Assembly (NCBI RefSeq): GCF_016785085.1
Contig: NZ_JAENHO010000016.1
Location: 62,001 to 126,000, forward strand
Origin: Paractinoplanes lichenicola
Lineage (GTDB): Bacteria > Actinomycetota > Actinomycetes > Mycobacteriales > Micromonosporaceae
Direction of reading: 5' to 3'
Length of the DNA stretch: 64,000 bases
The notes below the pieces were generated by a model that saw only the letters and a list, made by a program, of their open reading frames with translations, ran no database searches and was not told the DNA's origin. Shown here one piece after another: positions 16,082 through 25,331 of this stretch (position 1 is the first letter of the stretch; each line of letters begins with the position of its first letter). The translations under genes and the position numbers were made by a program.

Positions 16082-17821
16082 TCAGGAGCCGGAAGCAGAC
16101 GACGAGGCCGCCCGGCTGCTCGCCGACTCGGCGGCGTTGGCCGAACTCGTCGTGCCGCTGGGCGTGTTGGCCGCGCTGCTCGAGGCCGACCCGCCCGAAG
16201 ACGAGCCGCCCGACGAGGACCCGCCCGACGACGAGCCGCCGGAGTTCGACCCTCCGCCCGACGGCGAGCCGCCCGAGCTGGACCCGCCGCCGTTGGCCGG
16301 CGGGTTCGTCGTGGCCGGCGGGTTGGGGGTCGACGGTGGCCTCGTGGTCGCCGGGGGCGGCGTCGTGGCCGGCGGGGTGGTCGCGGGCGGCGTGGTGGCC
16401 GGCGGTGTGGTCGCCGGGGGCGTCGTGGCGGGTGGGGTGGTCGCCGGCGGTGTGGTGGCCGGTGGCGTGGTGCCCGGCGGGGTCGTCTTGGGCGGCGTGC
16501 TCACCGGCGGCGTCGTCCTGGGCGGCGTCGTCGTCGGGAAGGTCGGCACCGGCAGCGTCGGCCTGGGGGTCGGGTTGCCCGTCGGGTCGGGGTCGGGCGC
16601 GCCCAGCTCGGGACCGGGGACGATGCCCTCGATCGAGCCGAAGATGCGGGTGGCCTGGAACAGGCGCGACCAGCGGACCGGGGTCAGGCGCACGTTCAGA
16701 CCCGTACGCGGGGCCTCGACCATCATGCCGTCGCCGGCGTACATGGCGACGTGGTGGATGCCCCGCCAGCTGTTCGAGTGGCTGAAGAACAGCAGGTCAC
16801 CGGGGAGCAACGAGTAGCGCGAGACGACCTTGTTGCGGGTCTGCCAATACTGGTCGCGGGACACGCGGGTCAGCTGGAAGCCGACCGAGCGGTACGCCGC
16901 GTACATCAGGCCGGAGCAGTCGTACTCGTCCGGGCCCTCCTCGGACCACACATACGGATCGCCGCGCTGGGCCAGGGCGAACTGCAGCGCCTGCATGGCC
17001 CGCGCGTCGGCGCCGCGGCCTGCCTCGGCGCCGGCCAGGAAGCCCGCACCGAGCGCGCTGTCGACCCCGGCCTGGCTGGCCTCGGCGGCGGCCAGCTCGT
17101 CGGCGTGCGCGAGCTCGAGGCGCTGCTGGGCGGCCTGCTTCTTGGTCAGGGTGCCGTTGAGCTTGGCGTACTTCTTTTCGAGCTCGGTGAACCGCTCGCC
17201 GCTCAGCGACTGCTCGTCGAGGGCGAGCTGGGTGGTCACCTGGGCCAGCTCGATCTGCCGGGCGATCGCCTGCCGGGTGTCGTCGCCGCGCTGCAGGCGG
17301 GCCAGGTCGCCGAGGTCGGAGAGCCCGCCGAGCCCGCCGGGCGGGGCCGCGGCCGCGTCGACCACGGCCTGGGCGGCCGCCTCGGCGGCGGCGGTCTGCG
17401 CCTCCTGCAGCACCTCGGAGGCCTGCTTGACCTTCAGATCGGCCGCGGTGTGCTGGTCACGGGCGAGATCGCGATCCTGCCCGACCTGAATCAGCTGGTC
17501 GCCGAGGGTCGCGATCTCGTTGCGGCCCTTCTCGATCTGCTGCAGCGCGGGGCTGGCGGCGGCGCCGGCCAGCGACGCGGTCGGGGTGGGGGTCGCGACC
17601 TTCTGACCCGGGAGGGCCAGGGTGCCGAGCGCCATCGGCCGGGCGCCGACGTCGGGCACGGCCTGGTTGAACGTGTCTTGGGGGGCGTTGGCCGGGTCGG
17701 CCAGGGCCGGGAGGGGCTGGAAGAGGGCAGCGATCGTGGCGGCGACGGCAGACATCACAACAGGGCGCCACCATGGACGCGCGCTGCGTGATCGCCGGAC
17801 CCCAACTCGTGCTGTCGCCAT
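16082..17821 (-). CDS. Secreted NlpC/P60 peptidoglycan endopeptidase
   Basis: This 579-residue protein has a signal peptide (cleavage near PALADP, about residue 42), a coiled-coil region of roughly 200 residues, and an NlpC/P60 domain (about residues 270-385) with catalytic Cys in YDCSGLMYAAY and His in GIHHVAMYAG. A long Thr/Pro repeat linker (TTPPATTPPATTPP) and a Ser/Gly-rich tail follow. The coiled coil plus NlpC/P60 resembles RipA/RpfB-associated hydrolases that split daughter cells, where the coiled coil can block the active site. The Thr/Pro linker probably spans the wall. ATG 17821 follows GGGGAG. Confidence 0.92.
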   Translation of the reverse strand: MATARVGVRRSRSARPWWRPVVMSAVAATIAALFQPLPALADPANAPQDTFNQAVPDVGARPMALGTLALPGQKVATPTPTASLAGAAASPALQQIEKGRNEIATLGDQLIQVGQDRDLARDQHTAADLKVKQASEVLQEAQTAAAEAAAQAVVDAAAAPPGGLGGLSDLGDLARLQRGDDTRQAIARQIELAQVTTQLALDEQSLSGERFTELEKKYAKLNGTLTKKQAAQQRLELAHADELAAAEASQAGVDSALGAGFLAGAEAGRGADARAMQALQFALAQRGDPYVWSEEGPDEYDCSGLMYAAYRSVGFQLTRVSRDQYWQTRNKVVSRYSLLPGDLLFFSHSNSWRGIHHVAMYAGDGMMVEAPRTGLNVRLTPVRWSRLFQATRIFGSIEGIVPGPELGAPDPDPTGNPTPRPTLPVPTFPTTTPPRTTPPVSTPPKTTPPGTTPPATTPPATTPPATTPPATTPPATTPPATTPPATTPPPATTRPPSTPNPPATTNPPANGGGSSSGGSPSGGGSNSGGSSSGGSSSGGSSSGGSASSSAANTPSGTTSSANAAESASSRAASSSASGS

Positions 17822-18039
17822 GTGCTCCCCGTCCGCCGCGACGCCGGGCGCCGCATGCCGTTCCCTCTAAAGGCATACATCACCCTGAACATGCCTGTCG
17901 ATTGATCGAAGATGAAAGAAGGCTGGGAATCCGGCGAACAACCGCGTGACCTGCACCTCCGTATCGAGCGGCCAAATCAAGATCGTCGGAGGCGGGGACG
18001 TACCCTCGACGGCGAGGCGGTGGAGAAGGAGTGCGACAG

Positions 18040-18708
18040 ATGGATGCCGGACGCAAGAGCGAGCTCGAGACGAAGGTCTACGCGGGCGAGCGGCTGACCC
18101 GGGCGGACGGCGAGGCGCTCCTCGGGTGTGACGACCTGGCCTGGCTCGGCCGGCTGGCGCACCACCGGCGCACCGAGCTCAACGGCGACCGCGTGCTGTT
18201 CGCGGCCGACCCCGACCCGGCCCGCGAGCTCGCCGGTGAGTCGCCGCTCGCGGCCCTCCTCCCGTACGGGAAGGACGACAACCACGGGCAGCGCCTCGAC
18301 CACCTGATCCGGCTGCGCGACCGGCAGGACGAGACGGGTGGCCTGGTGGTCCTCATCCCGGTGCTGCACCAGCCCGAGTCGGGGGATCACACCGAGACGG
18401 CCGCGCCCGCCGAGTCGCTCAAGACGTTCGCCGTGGCCCGCCTGCTGGTCGACAACGTGCCGCACGTGAAGTCGCTGTGGGGCAACCACGGCCTGTCGGT
18501 GGCCCAGCTGACGCTCAACTTCGGCGCCGACGACCTCGACGGCTCGGTCACCGACGGCGACCCCACCCGCGACGACCTGCTCGAACTCATCTGGGACGCG
18601 GGTTTCCGGCCGGTCGAGCGGGACGCGCGTTACGAGGTCGTGCACGAGCACGAGCCGGCCCCCTCGCTGGCCGGGCGGCGCAGCGAGCCGCAGAAGGTCT
18701 GGGCCTGA
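18040..18708 (+). CDS. MqnE-like protein lacking the radical-SAM core (aminofutalosine synthase remnant or derivative)
   Basis: This 222-residue protein begins like actinobacterial MqnE (MDAGRKSELETKVYAGERLT, then DDLAWLGRLAHHRRT) and ends like it (RQDETGG, ESLKTFAVARLLVDNVPHVK, GADDLDGSV, LIWDAGFRPVERDARYE). Between residue about 55 and about 85 the roughly 160 residues that hold the radical-SAM barrel are missing. There is no CxxxCxxC motif, and the protein's single cysteine (GCDDL) is not in one. The frame is intact and the two ends have diverged, so this is not a fresh frameshift. It cannot perform the SAM radical reaction as the family does. GGAG at 18027-18030 supports ATG 18040; GTG 18031 is an alternative. 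It is followed by a membrane protein and DUF4229. Confidence 0.8.
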   Translation: MDAGRKSELETKVYAGERLTRADGEALLGCDDLAWLGRLAHHRRTELNGDRVLFAADPDPARELAGESPLAALLPYGKDDNHGQRLDHLIRLRDRQDETGGLVVLIPVLHQPESGDHTETAAPAESLKTFAVARLLVDNVPHVKSLWGNHGLSVAQLTLNFGADDLDGSVTDGDPTRDDLLELIWDAGFRPVERDARYEVVHEHEPAPSLAGRRSEPQKVWA

Positions 18709-18733
18709 GCCGAGCGCGTAGTCTGCACTTGTC

Positions 18734-19162
18734 ATGACGGACACGAAGAGCGAGCGCCGGCCGCGCCGCGACCCCAGTGGACGCCTGGCCACCATCGGTG
18801 ACCTGATCGGCACCGCCCTGGCCGGGCTGGTGACCGGTGCCGTCCTGCTGCTGATCCTCGAGGCGATCCTGTCGCTGACCCGGGTCTCGGATTTCGGTGA
18901 CACCAGCGGCTGGCTGGCCATCATCCTGCCGGTGTGGCTGTTCGTCGAGGAGTTCCGGGCCGAGGGCTTCGGTGCCTCGCGCGTGGTGGTCGCGCTGCTC
19001 GGCATCGGGTTCGCGGTGGCCGCCGGCATGACCGTCGCCGGGCTGGCCGCGAGCCAGTTCCCGACGCTGGTCAGCGGGCTGGCCGGGGCCGCGGGCTTCA
19101 CCGTCGTCTACTGCCTGATCTGGTTCTACGGCCTGCGCTGGCTGAACGACCGCACGAGCTGA
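18734..19162 (+). CDS. Small integral membrane protein, unknown function
   Basis: This 142-residue protein has a basic cytoplasmic N-terminus (about 20 residues, SERRPRRDP) and four predicted transmembrane helices (about residues 27-50, 58-75, 82-103, 108-128). No family is recognised. ATG 18734 lies nine bases after TAGTCT, so it may have its own leaderless promoter besides read-through from the MqnE-like gene 25 bases upstream. It is in tandem with a DUF4229 gene. Confidence 0.8.
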   Translation: MTDTKSERRPRRDPSGRLATIGDLIGTALAGLVTGAVLLLILEAILSLTRVSDFGDTSGWLAIILPVWLFVEEFRAEGFGASRVVVALLGIGFAVAAGMTVAGLAASQFPTLVSGLAGAAGFTVVYCLIWFYGLRWLNDRTS

Positions 19163-19181
19163 TGCAAGGAAAGAGGGAGAG

Positions 19182-19493
19182 ATGAGCCCCGCCATCAAGT
19201 ACACGCTCGGGCGGGTCGGCCTGTTTGCCGTCGTCCTCGGGCTGCTCTCGTTCTTCCCGCTCAACTTGCTGGTCGCGGGCATGATCGCGATTGTCGTGTC
19301 GGCCGTCGCGTCCTATTTTCTGCTCGCCAAGTGGCGCAACCAGATGAACGAGCAGCTGGTGAGCGTGGCGACCCGCCGCTCGGCCGAGAAGGAGCGGCTG
19401 CGCGCCGCCCTGGCCGGCGACGAGGAGGCGGCCGCCGAGGGCGACCGGGCCGCGCCGGCCAAGGTGGAAGAGAAGCCCGCCGACCGCGCGTAG
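19182..19493 (+). CDS. DUF4229 membrane protein
   Basis: This 103-residue protein has two transmembrane helices close to the N-terminus (about residues 11-27 and 29-47), then a charged cytoplasmic tail (KWRNQMNEQLVSVATRRSAEKERLRAAL and an acidic end). It matches the actinobacterial DUF4229 family, commonly encoded near menaquinone genes. A strong site (GGAAAGAGGGAGAG) precedes ATG 19182. Function unknown. Confidence 0.85.
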   Translation: MSPAIKYTLGRVGLFAVVLGLLSFFPLNLLVAGMIAIVVSAVASYFLLAKWRNQMNEQLVSVATRRSAEKERLRAALAGDEEAAAEGDRAAPAKVEEKPADRA

Positions 19494-19499
19494 CGCTCC

Positions 19500-19612
19500 G
19501 GTGGGTTAGCGTCGGAGGGACCGCGTTCAGCGAAGCCGGTGCGAGTCCGGCGCTGTCCCGCAACTGTGTGGCCCTCGCCAAGGGGGTCGAGCCAGGTCGC
19601 CTGGACGCCGGT
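19500..19612 (+). promoter_or_regulatory. Cobalamin (B12) riboswitch upstream of btuFCD
   Basis: Conserved cobalamin aptamer blocks are present in order: GCCGGTGCGAGTCCGGC (19535-19551), CTGTCCCGCAACTGTG (19553-19568) and the B12 box GAGCCAGGTCGCCTGG (19589-19604). About 115 bases of further leader precede the btuF ATG and would carry the expression platform near GGAGG at 19720. The edges are approximate. It should switch off B12 uptake when cobalamin is abundant. Confidence 0.93.
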
Positions 19613-19728
19613 CGCGAACCAGCGCTCCCGGGGAGGGGCGCCTCGCGGACGGACCGCCCCCGAGGCCTCGTCGGCGAAGCACCCGGCCGACGCCCGTCGG
19701 CATCGCACCCGGCCGACCGGAGGACCTC

Positions 19729-20664
19729 ATGAAACGCGTGCTCACGGCTGCCCTGGCGGCCACCACCCTGCTCGTCGCCGGTGCCTGCGGCGGCAACGAC
19801 GACACCACCGAGCCCTCGGGCACCACACCCTCGAGCGCGGCCGCCGCGGCGTACCCGGTGACCGTTGGTGACCTCACGCTGGAGCAGAGGCCCGAAAAGA
19901 TCGTCTCGCTGAGCTCGACCGCCACTGAGATCCTGTACGCGATCGGGGCCGGTCCGCAGGTCACCGCGGTCGACGACCAGTCCAACCACCCGGCCGACGC
20001 ACCCCGGACCGACCTGTCCGGGGTCAAGCCGAACGCCGAGGCGATCGCGGCCGAGGACCCCGACCTGGTGATCCTGTCCAACGACATCGACAAGATCGTT
20101 TCGCAGCTGGACAAGCTCGAGATCCCGGTGTTCCTGGCCTCGGCGACAACCGACCTCGACGGCACCTACGAGCAGATCAGGCAATTCGGCAGCCTCACCG
20201 GGCACCGGACCGAGGCCGACGCGCTGAGCGCCACGATGACCGCGGACATCGACAAGATCGTCAAAGACGTGCCGCGGCGCAGCACCCCGCTCAGCTACTA
20301 CTACGAGCTCGATCCGACCTTCTACAGCGTCACCTCCAAGACGTTCATCGGCTCGATCTTCGCGAAGTTCGGCATGGAGAACGTGGCCGACGCCGCCGAC
20401 CCGGACGGCGCCAAGGGCGGCTATCCCCAGCTGTCGCAGGAGGCGCTGGTCAAGTCCGATCCGGACACGATCTTCCTGGCCGACAGCAAGTGCTGCCAGC
20501 AGTCGCCGCAGACGGTGACCGCGCGCAAGGGCTGGAGCACGATCACCGCGGTCAAGAACAACCAGATCTACGCGCTGGACGACGACATCGCCTCCCGCTG
20601 GGGCCCGCGTACGGTCGACCTCGTACGCACCATCGCCGACGCGGTGACCAAGATCCCCGCGTGA
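19729..20664 (+). CDS. btuF: Cobalamin ABC transporter substrate-binding lipoprotein (BtuF-like)
   Basis: This 311-residue lipoprotein has signal sequence MKRVLTAALAATTLLVAGAC with a lipobox Cys near residue 20. The mature part is a class III periplasmic-binding fold (TroA/BtuF type: PEKIVSLSSTATEILYAIGAG near residue 57 and RWGPRTVDLVRTIADAV at the end). It delivers corrinoids to BtuCD at the outer face of the membrane. The B12 riboswitch directly upstream fixes the substrate class more firmly than sequence alone, which also resembles haem and siderophore binders. The stop overlaps the permease start (GTGA). Confidence 0.92.
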   Translation: MKRVLTAALAATTLLVAGACGGNDDTTEPSGTTPSSAAAAAYPVTVGDLTLEQRPEKIVSLSSTATEILYAIGAGPQVTAVDDQSNHPADAPRTDLSGVKPNAEAIAAEDPDLVILSNDIDKIVSQLDKLEIPVFLASATTDLDGTYEQIRQFGSLTGHRTEADALSATMTADIDKIVKDVPRRSTPLSYYYELDPTFYSVTSKTFIGSIFAKFGMENVADAADPDGAKGGYPQLSQEALVKSDPDTIFLADSKCCQQSPQTVTARKGWSTITAVKNNQIYALDDDIASRWGPRTVDLVRTIADAVTKIPA

Positions 20665-21734
20665 CGGCGACGCTCGCTTCCCGCCCGCGGCCGGCCGGCC
20701 TGCGCGCCGGTTGGCTGGCCGGTGGCGTGGCCGCGGTGCTGGTCGCATTGATCGCCGGGCTGGCCTTCGGGTCGGTGGCGCTGCCGCCGGGCGGGGTCGC
20801 GATCGAACTGCTCAACCTCATCCCGGGTGTTCGCCTGCACAGCGGCCTGACCGAGCGTGAGGTGGCCATCCTCACCGAACTGCGGCTGCCCCGGGTCGTG
20901 CTCGGCCTGCTCGTCGGCGGGCTGCTGGCCCTGGCCGGCGCCGCCTATCAGGGCGTGTTCCGCAATCCGCTGGCCGACCCGCACCTGCTCGGGGTGGCCG
21001 CCGGCGCGGGCCTGGGCGTCACCGCGGTGATCTCGTTGCGGGCCGGGACGACCGGCGACGCGACGGCCAACCTGCCGGTCGGGGTGCCGGTCGCGGCGTT
21101 CGCGGGCGCGCTGCTGGCCGTCGCGCTGACCTGGCTGCTGGGCGCGGCCGGGGGGCGCGACCGGTCGCCGGCCACCCTGATCCTGGCCGGGGTGGCGGTG
21201 TCATCGTTCCTCGCCGCGGGTCAGACCTACCTCATGCAGCAGCACGTCGACACGCTGCGCGAGGTCTATTCGTGGCTGCTGGGCCGGCTGGCCACCGCCG
21301 GGTGGCACGACGTGTTGATCGTCCTCCCGTACGCGGTGGTGACCGCCGTGATCGTGCTCGCCCAGCGGCGTGAGCTCGACGTGCTGACCGTCGGTGACGA
21401 GGAGGCGAGCGGTCTCGGGTTGCACCCGCAGCGCAGCCGCTACCTGCTGATCGTGGCCGCCTCGTTGGGCACCGCGGCCGCCGTCTCGGTCTCCGGCCTG
21501 ATCGGCTTCGTCGGCATCATCGTCCCGCACACGATGCGCCTGCTGGCCGGGCCCAGCCATCGCTCGATCCTGCCGCTGTCGGTGCTGTTCGGCGGCGCCT
21601 TCCTGGCCCTGGCCGACCTGCTCGCCCGCACGGCCGGGGGCCAGGCCGAGATCCCGATCGGCGTGATCACGGCGTTCTTCGGCGCGCCGTTCTTCATCGT
21701 CGTGCTGCGCCGCAGCCGGGCGGGCACACCATGA
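20661..21734 (+). CDS. btuC: Cobalamin ABC transporter permease (BtuC/FecCD family)
   Basis: This 357-residue FecCD-type permease has about ten helices. Family blocks are LRLPRVVLGLLVGGLLALAGA with QGVFRNPLADPHLLGVAAGAG near residues 75-120, and SGLIGFVGIIVPHTMRLLAGPSHR near residues 275-298, which is the coupling-helix region facing the ATPase. GTG 20661 overlaps the btuF stop; a longer upstream extension would overlap btuF in another frame and is rejected. The 3' end overlaps btuD by four bases. Confidence 0.93.
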   Translation: MTATLASRPRPAGLRAGWLAGGVAAVLVALIAGLAFGSVALPPGGVAIELLNLIPGVRLHSGLTEREVAILTELRLPRVVLGLLVGGLLALAGAAYQGVFRNPLADPHLLGVAAGAGLGVTAVISLRAGTTGDATANLPVGVPVAAFAGALLAVALTWLLGAAGGRDRSPATLILAGVAVSSFLAAGQTYLMQQHVDTLREVYSWLLGRLATAGWHDVLIVLPYAVVTAVIVLAQRRELDVLTVGDEEASGLGLHPQRSRYLLIVAASLGTAAAVSVSGLIGFVGIIVPHTMRLLAGPSHRSILPLSVLFGGAFLALADLLARTAGGQAEIPIGVITAFFGAPFFIVVLRRSRAGTP

Positions 21735-22498
21735 TCAGGGCGCGCGACCTCCGCGTACGGCTGGACGGGAACTTGATCGTCGACGGCGTGGACCTGGACG
21801 TGGCCAGCGGCGAGTGGGTCATGGTGATCGGCCCGAACGGCGCCGGCAAGTCGACCGCATTGCGCGCGATCGGCGGGTTGCTGCCCTTCACCGGCGTCGT
21901 CGAGCTCGACGGCCGTCCGATCGACACTCTGCACCGCCGCGAACGCGCGAAGACGATCGCCACGGTCAACCAGACGCCGACCGTGCCGCCCGGGATGCGC
22001 GTCCTCGACTACGCGCTGCTCGGCCGCACGCCGTACATCCCCCCGCTCGGCCGGGAATCCGCCGCCGACCTGGCCGCGGTCGAGGAGGTGCTGGAGTCGC
22101 TCGACGTCGCCCGGTTCGCCGGACGGCGGTTGGAGACGCTCTCGGGTGGCGAGCGGCAGCGGGTGTTCCTGGCCCGCGCGCTGGCCCAGGGCGCGGGGAT
22201 TCTGCTGCTCGACGAGCCGACCAGCGCCCTCGACATCGGACACCAGCAGGAGGTGCTCGAGCTGATCGACCGGCTCCGGGCCGAGCGGGGGCTGACCGTG
22301 CTGGCCACCATGCACGATTTGTCCGTCGCGGGGGAGTACGCCGAGCGCATGGTGCTGCTGGCCGAAGGGGTGGTGGCCGCGGCGGGGACGGCCCGGGAGG
22401 TGCTGACGGAGGAGAACCTGGCCAAGCACTACCGGGTGCGGGTGCGGGTAATCGACGGCGAGCACGGGCCGCTGGTGGTGCCCGTCCGCCACCGGTAA
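21731..22498 (+). CDS. btuD: Cobalamin ABC transporter ATP-binding protein (BtuD-like)
   Basis: This 255-residue ABC ATPase shows Walker A GPNGAGKST (about residues 35-43), the Q-loop near VNQTPTVPP, signature LSGGERQRVFLARAL (about 137-151), Walker B ILLLDEPTSALD (about 157-168) and the switch histidine in TMHDLS. It completes a btuFCD operon whose three genes overlap at every junction. A perfect 12-base palindrome (GTGAGTACTCAC, 22499-22510) follows the stop directly and may mark the 3' end of the transcript. Confidence 0.94.
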   Translation: MIRARDLRVRLDGNLIVDGVDLDVASGEWVMVIGPNGAGKSTALRAIGGLLPFTGVVELDGRPIDTLHRRERAKTIATVNQTPTVPPGMRVLDYALLGRTPYIPPLGRESAADLAAVEEVLESLDVARFAGRRLETLSGGERQRVFLARALAQGAGILLLDEPTSALDIGHQQEVLELIDRLRAERGLTVLATMHDLSVAGEYAERMVLLAEGVVAAAGTAREVLTEENLAKHYRVRVRVIDGEHGPLVVPVRHR

Positions 22499-22555
22499 GT
22501 GAGTACTCACATCGGCTACATGGGCCGCGCGCGAGTGTCGGGCGGCGGCCTCGGG

Positions 22556-23305
22556 TCAGCGGTTGCCGGCCAGGACGGCGAACCAGCCGCCCTGGGCGTC
22601 GGCCAGCACCGCGTACCGGCCGATCGGGAGGGTCGTCGGCGGACGCACGATCGAGCCGCCCAGTGCCAGTGCGCGGTCGGTCGCCGCGTCGCTGTCGGGG
22701 ACTGCGAAGTAGACCGTCCAGTGCGGACCGACGTCGTCGTGCCACTCCTCGGGGAGCATCGGCTGGATGCCGCAGACCGGGGTCTCGTGGACCTTGGCTA
22801 CGACGTACGGGATGCCGGACATCGAGCTGTTGCGGAACTGCCAGCCGAACACTGCCTGGTAGAAGGCCATCGAACCGTCGAGGTCGCGGGTGTTCAGCTC
22901 GTTCCAGGTGAGCGCGCCGGGCACGTCGAACAGCTCCGCGCCGCGCATCGTGCCGGGCTCCCAGACGCTGAACGGCGCGCCGCCGGGGTCGAGGAAGGCG
23001 GCCATCCGGCCCTGATCCTGCACGTCGAACGGGGGGACCAGCACCTTGCCGTCGGCCGCGGCCACCCGGGCCGCGACCCCGTCGGCGTCGTCGGTGCCGA
23101 TGTATGTGCTCCAGGCGGTCGGCTGGCCGGCCCCGTAGAGCGGGCCGGCGCCGGCCACCGGCCGCCCGCGGAGCAGGAAGGTGATGTAGTCGCCGGCGAC
23201 ATCCGACGTCCACCCGAACAGCGCGGTGTAGAACCTCTCCGCGTCGACGGGATCGGCAGTGCCGAGATCGACCCACGTAGGTGATCCGGGAGTCGATGGG
23301 GTCAT
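22556..23305 (-). CDS. VOC-family protein with two glyoxalase-like domains
   Basis: This 249-residue protein has two tandem vicinal-oxygen-chelate domains (about residues 8-125 and 130-249). Each starts with the typical pattern of a strand followed by D..ERFYTALFGW or DLDGSMAFYQAVFGW. It resembles the actinobacterial CFP30B-like group. Enzymatic activity is unknown for that group. The ATG at 23305 was preferred over one eight codons upstream because it begins the conserved domain (MTPSTPGSPTWVDLGTADP). It is the last gene of a minus-strand run and converges with btuD. Confidence 0.88.
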   Translation of the reverse strand: MTPSTPGSPTWVDLGTADPVDAERFYTALFGWTSDVAGDYITFLLRGRPVAGAGPLYGAGQPTAWSTYIGTDDADGVAARVAAADGKVLVPPFDVQDQGRMAAFLDPGGAPFSVWEPGTMRGAELFDVPGALTWNELNTRDLDGSMAFYQAVFGWQFRNSSMSGIPYVVAKVHETPVCGIQPMLPEEWHDDVGPHWTVYFAVPDSDAATDRALALGGSIVRPPTTLPIGRYAVLADAQGGWFAVLAGNR

Positions 23306-23356
23306 GGCCGAAATCGTCGCACCGCGCACCTTTGGACGGGCTTAAGTGTCGTTGTT

Positions 23357-24097
23357 CTAGCTGAACCGCCGACCCTCGTCGCGTCGATAGGCCCATACGG
23401 CCACCCAACCTAGGGCGATGATCCAGCCCACAAGCGCGGCGATTGAGCCGAAATCGTAGGGAAAGTCGCCGACGGCGGCCCACATGAGCCGGGCCGCGCC
23501 GCCGGTCGGCAGGTAGGGCGCGATGTCCTCGACGATGCCGGGCGCCATGCCGGGGCCGGTCATCAGGCCGCCCAGGAAGGCCAGCGGGAAGAACAGCAGC
23601 TGGGCGACGACGACCGCGGCCTTCTGCGGCATGGAGTAGCCGATCGCGAGTCCCATCAGGATGAACGGGATGGCGATGACCACCACGGTGGCCGCGGTGA
23701 GCAGGAACTGGGCCGAGGTCAGGGTGGCCTCGGTCAGGAACGCCGCGATCAGGACGACCGGGATCAGCGAGACGAACATCAGGGTCAGGCCGGAAAGGAT
23801 GCGGCCGGCGAAGCGGGGCAGGGCCCCGGCGGGCAGGGTGCGCATGTACGGATCCCACGGCTGCGCCCGATCCTCGGAGACGCCGACGCCGTGCTGGAAC
23901 AGGTTGGTCGACATCACCGAGAACGTGATCATCGAGGCGGTCGCGAACGTCGCGTACTCCGCGTTGTCACCGACGAACGGCACCACGAACGCGAGCATCG
24001 CCGCGGCCGGGAAGAAGGCGCTGCCGAACAGGGCGATCGGGATGCGGGCGGTCTCGAGCAGCTGAAACTTGGCGTGGGTGAGCGCGAGGGATGTCAT
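23357..24097 (-). CDS. ABC-2 type transporter permease
   Basis: This 246-residue membrane protein has six predicted helices and the ABC-2 export layout: N-terminal helix (IPIALFGSAFFPAAAMLAFVV), paired helices around residues 55-75 and 100-160, the LAFLGGLMTGPGMAP loop before the last helices, and a charged C-terminal tail. It forms an exporter with the ATPase encoded ten bases upstream (24107-25006). The substrate is unknown; such small exporters in actinomycetes often handle antimicrobials or lipids. Confidence 0.88.
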   Translation of the reverse strand: MTSLALTHAKFQLLETARIPIALFGSAFFPAAAMLAFVVPFVGDNAEYATFATASMITFSVMSTNLFQHGVGVSEDRAQPWDPYMRTLPAGALPRFAGRILSGLTLMFVSLIPVVLIAAFLTEATLTSAQFLLTAATVVVIAIPFILMGLAIGYSMPQKAAVVVAQLLFFPLAFLGGLMTGPGMAPGIVEDIAPYLPTGGAARLMWAAVGDFPYDFGSIAALVGWIIALGWVAVWAYRRDEGRRFS

Positions 24098-24106
24098 GGA
24101 AGCCTC

Positions 24107-25006
<900 letters not shown>

Positions 25007-25019
25007 GACTTCTCCTCGT

Positions 25020-25331
25020 TCAGGGGTTTAGCAGCGCGCGCAGCGCCGCGGTGTAGTCGTCGAAGGCGAGCCGGCCGCGGCGGGTCAGCCGGACCAGGGT
25101 GGCCGGGGTGCGGCCCTGATGGGTCTTGGTGACCTCGACATATCCCGCGTCCTCGAGCTTGCGCAGGTGGACCGAGAGGTTGCCGGCGGTCATCCGCAAC
25201 GACTCCTGGAGCTGGGGGAAGGTGATGCGGTCGTCCTCGCGTAACACCGAGAGGGCCGAGACGACGCGCAGCCGGGCCTGGGCGTGGATCACCGGGTCGA
25301 GCTCGGTGACCAGCGGTTCGTTGTCGGTCAT
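25020..25331 (-). CDS. Winged-helix transcriptional regulator of the ABC operon
   Basis: This 103-residue protein is essentially one winged helix (DPVIHAQARLRVVSALSVLR, then DRITFPQLQESLRMTAGNLSVHLRKLEDAGYVEV and the wing KTHQGRTPATLVRLT). It belongs to the small MarR/ArsR-like single-domain group (HTH_27 type). Its ATG at 25331 overlaps the stop of the upstream membrane gene (ATGA). It probably represses its own operon through the two boxes at 25970-26007. Confidence 0.9.
   Translation of the reverse strand: MTDNEPLVTELDPVIHAQARLRVVSALSVLREDDRITFPQLQESLRMTAGNLSVHLRKLEDAGYVEVTKTHQGRTPATLVRLTRRGRLAFDDYTAALRALLNP

Noticed and set aside
17822..18039. ydaO-type riboswitch before the NlpC/P60 gene (minus strand)
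   Set aside because: Cell-wall hydrolase genes of actinomycetes often carry one, but I could not find the conserved core blocks in these 218 bases.
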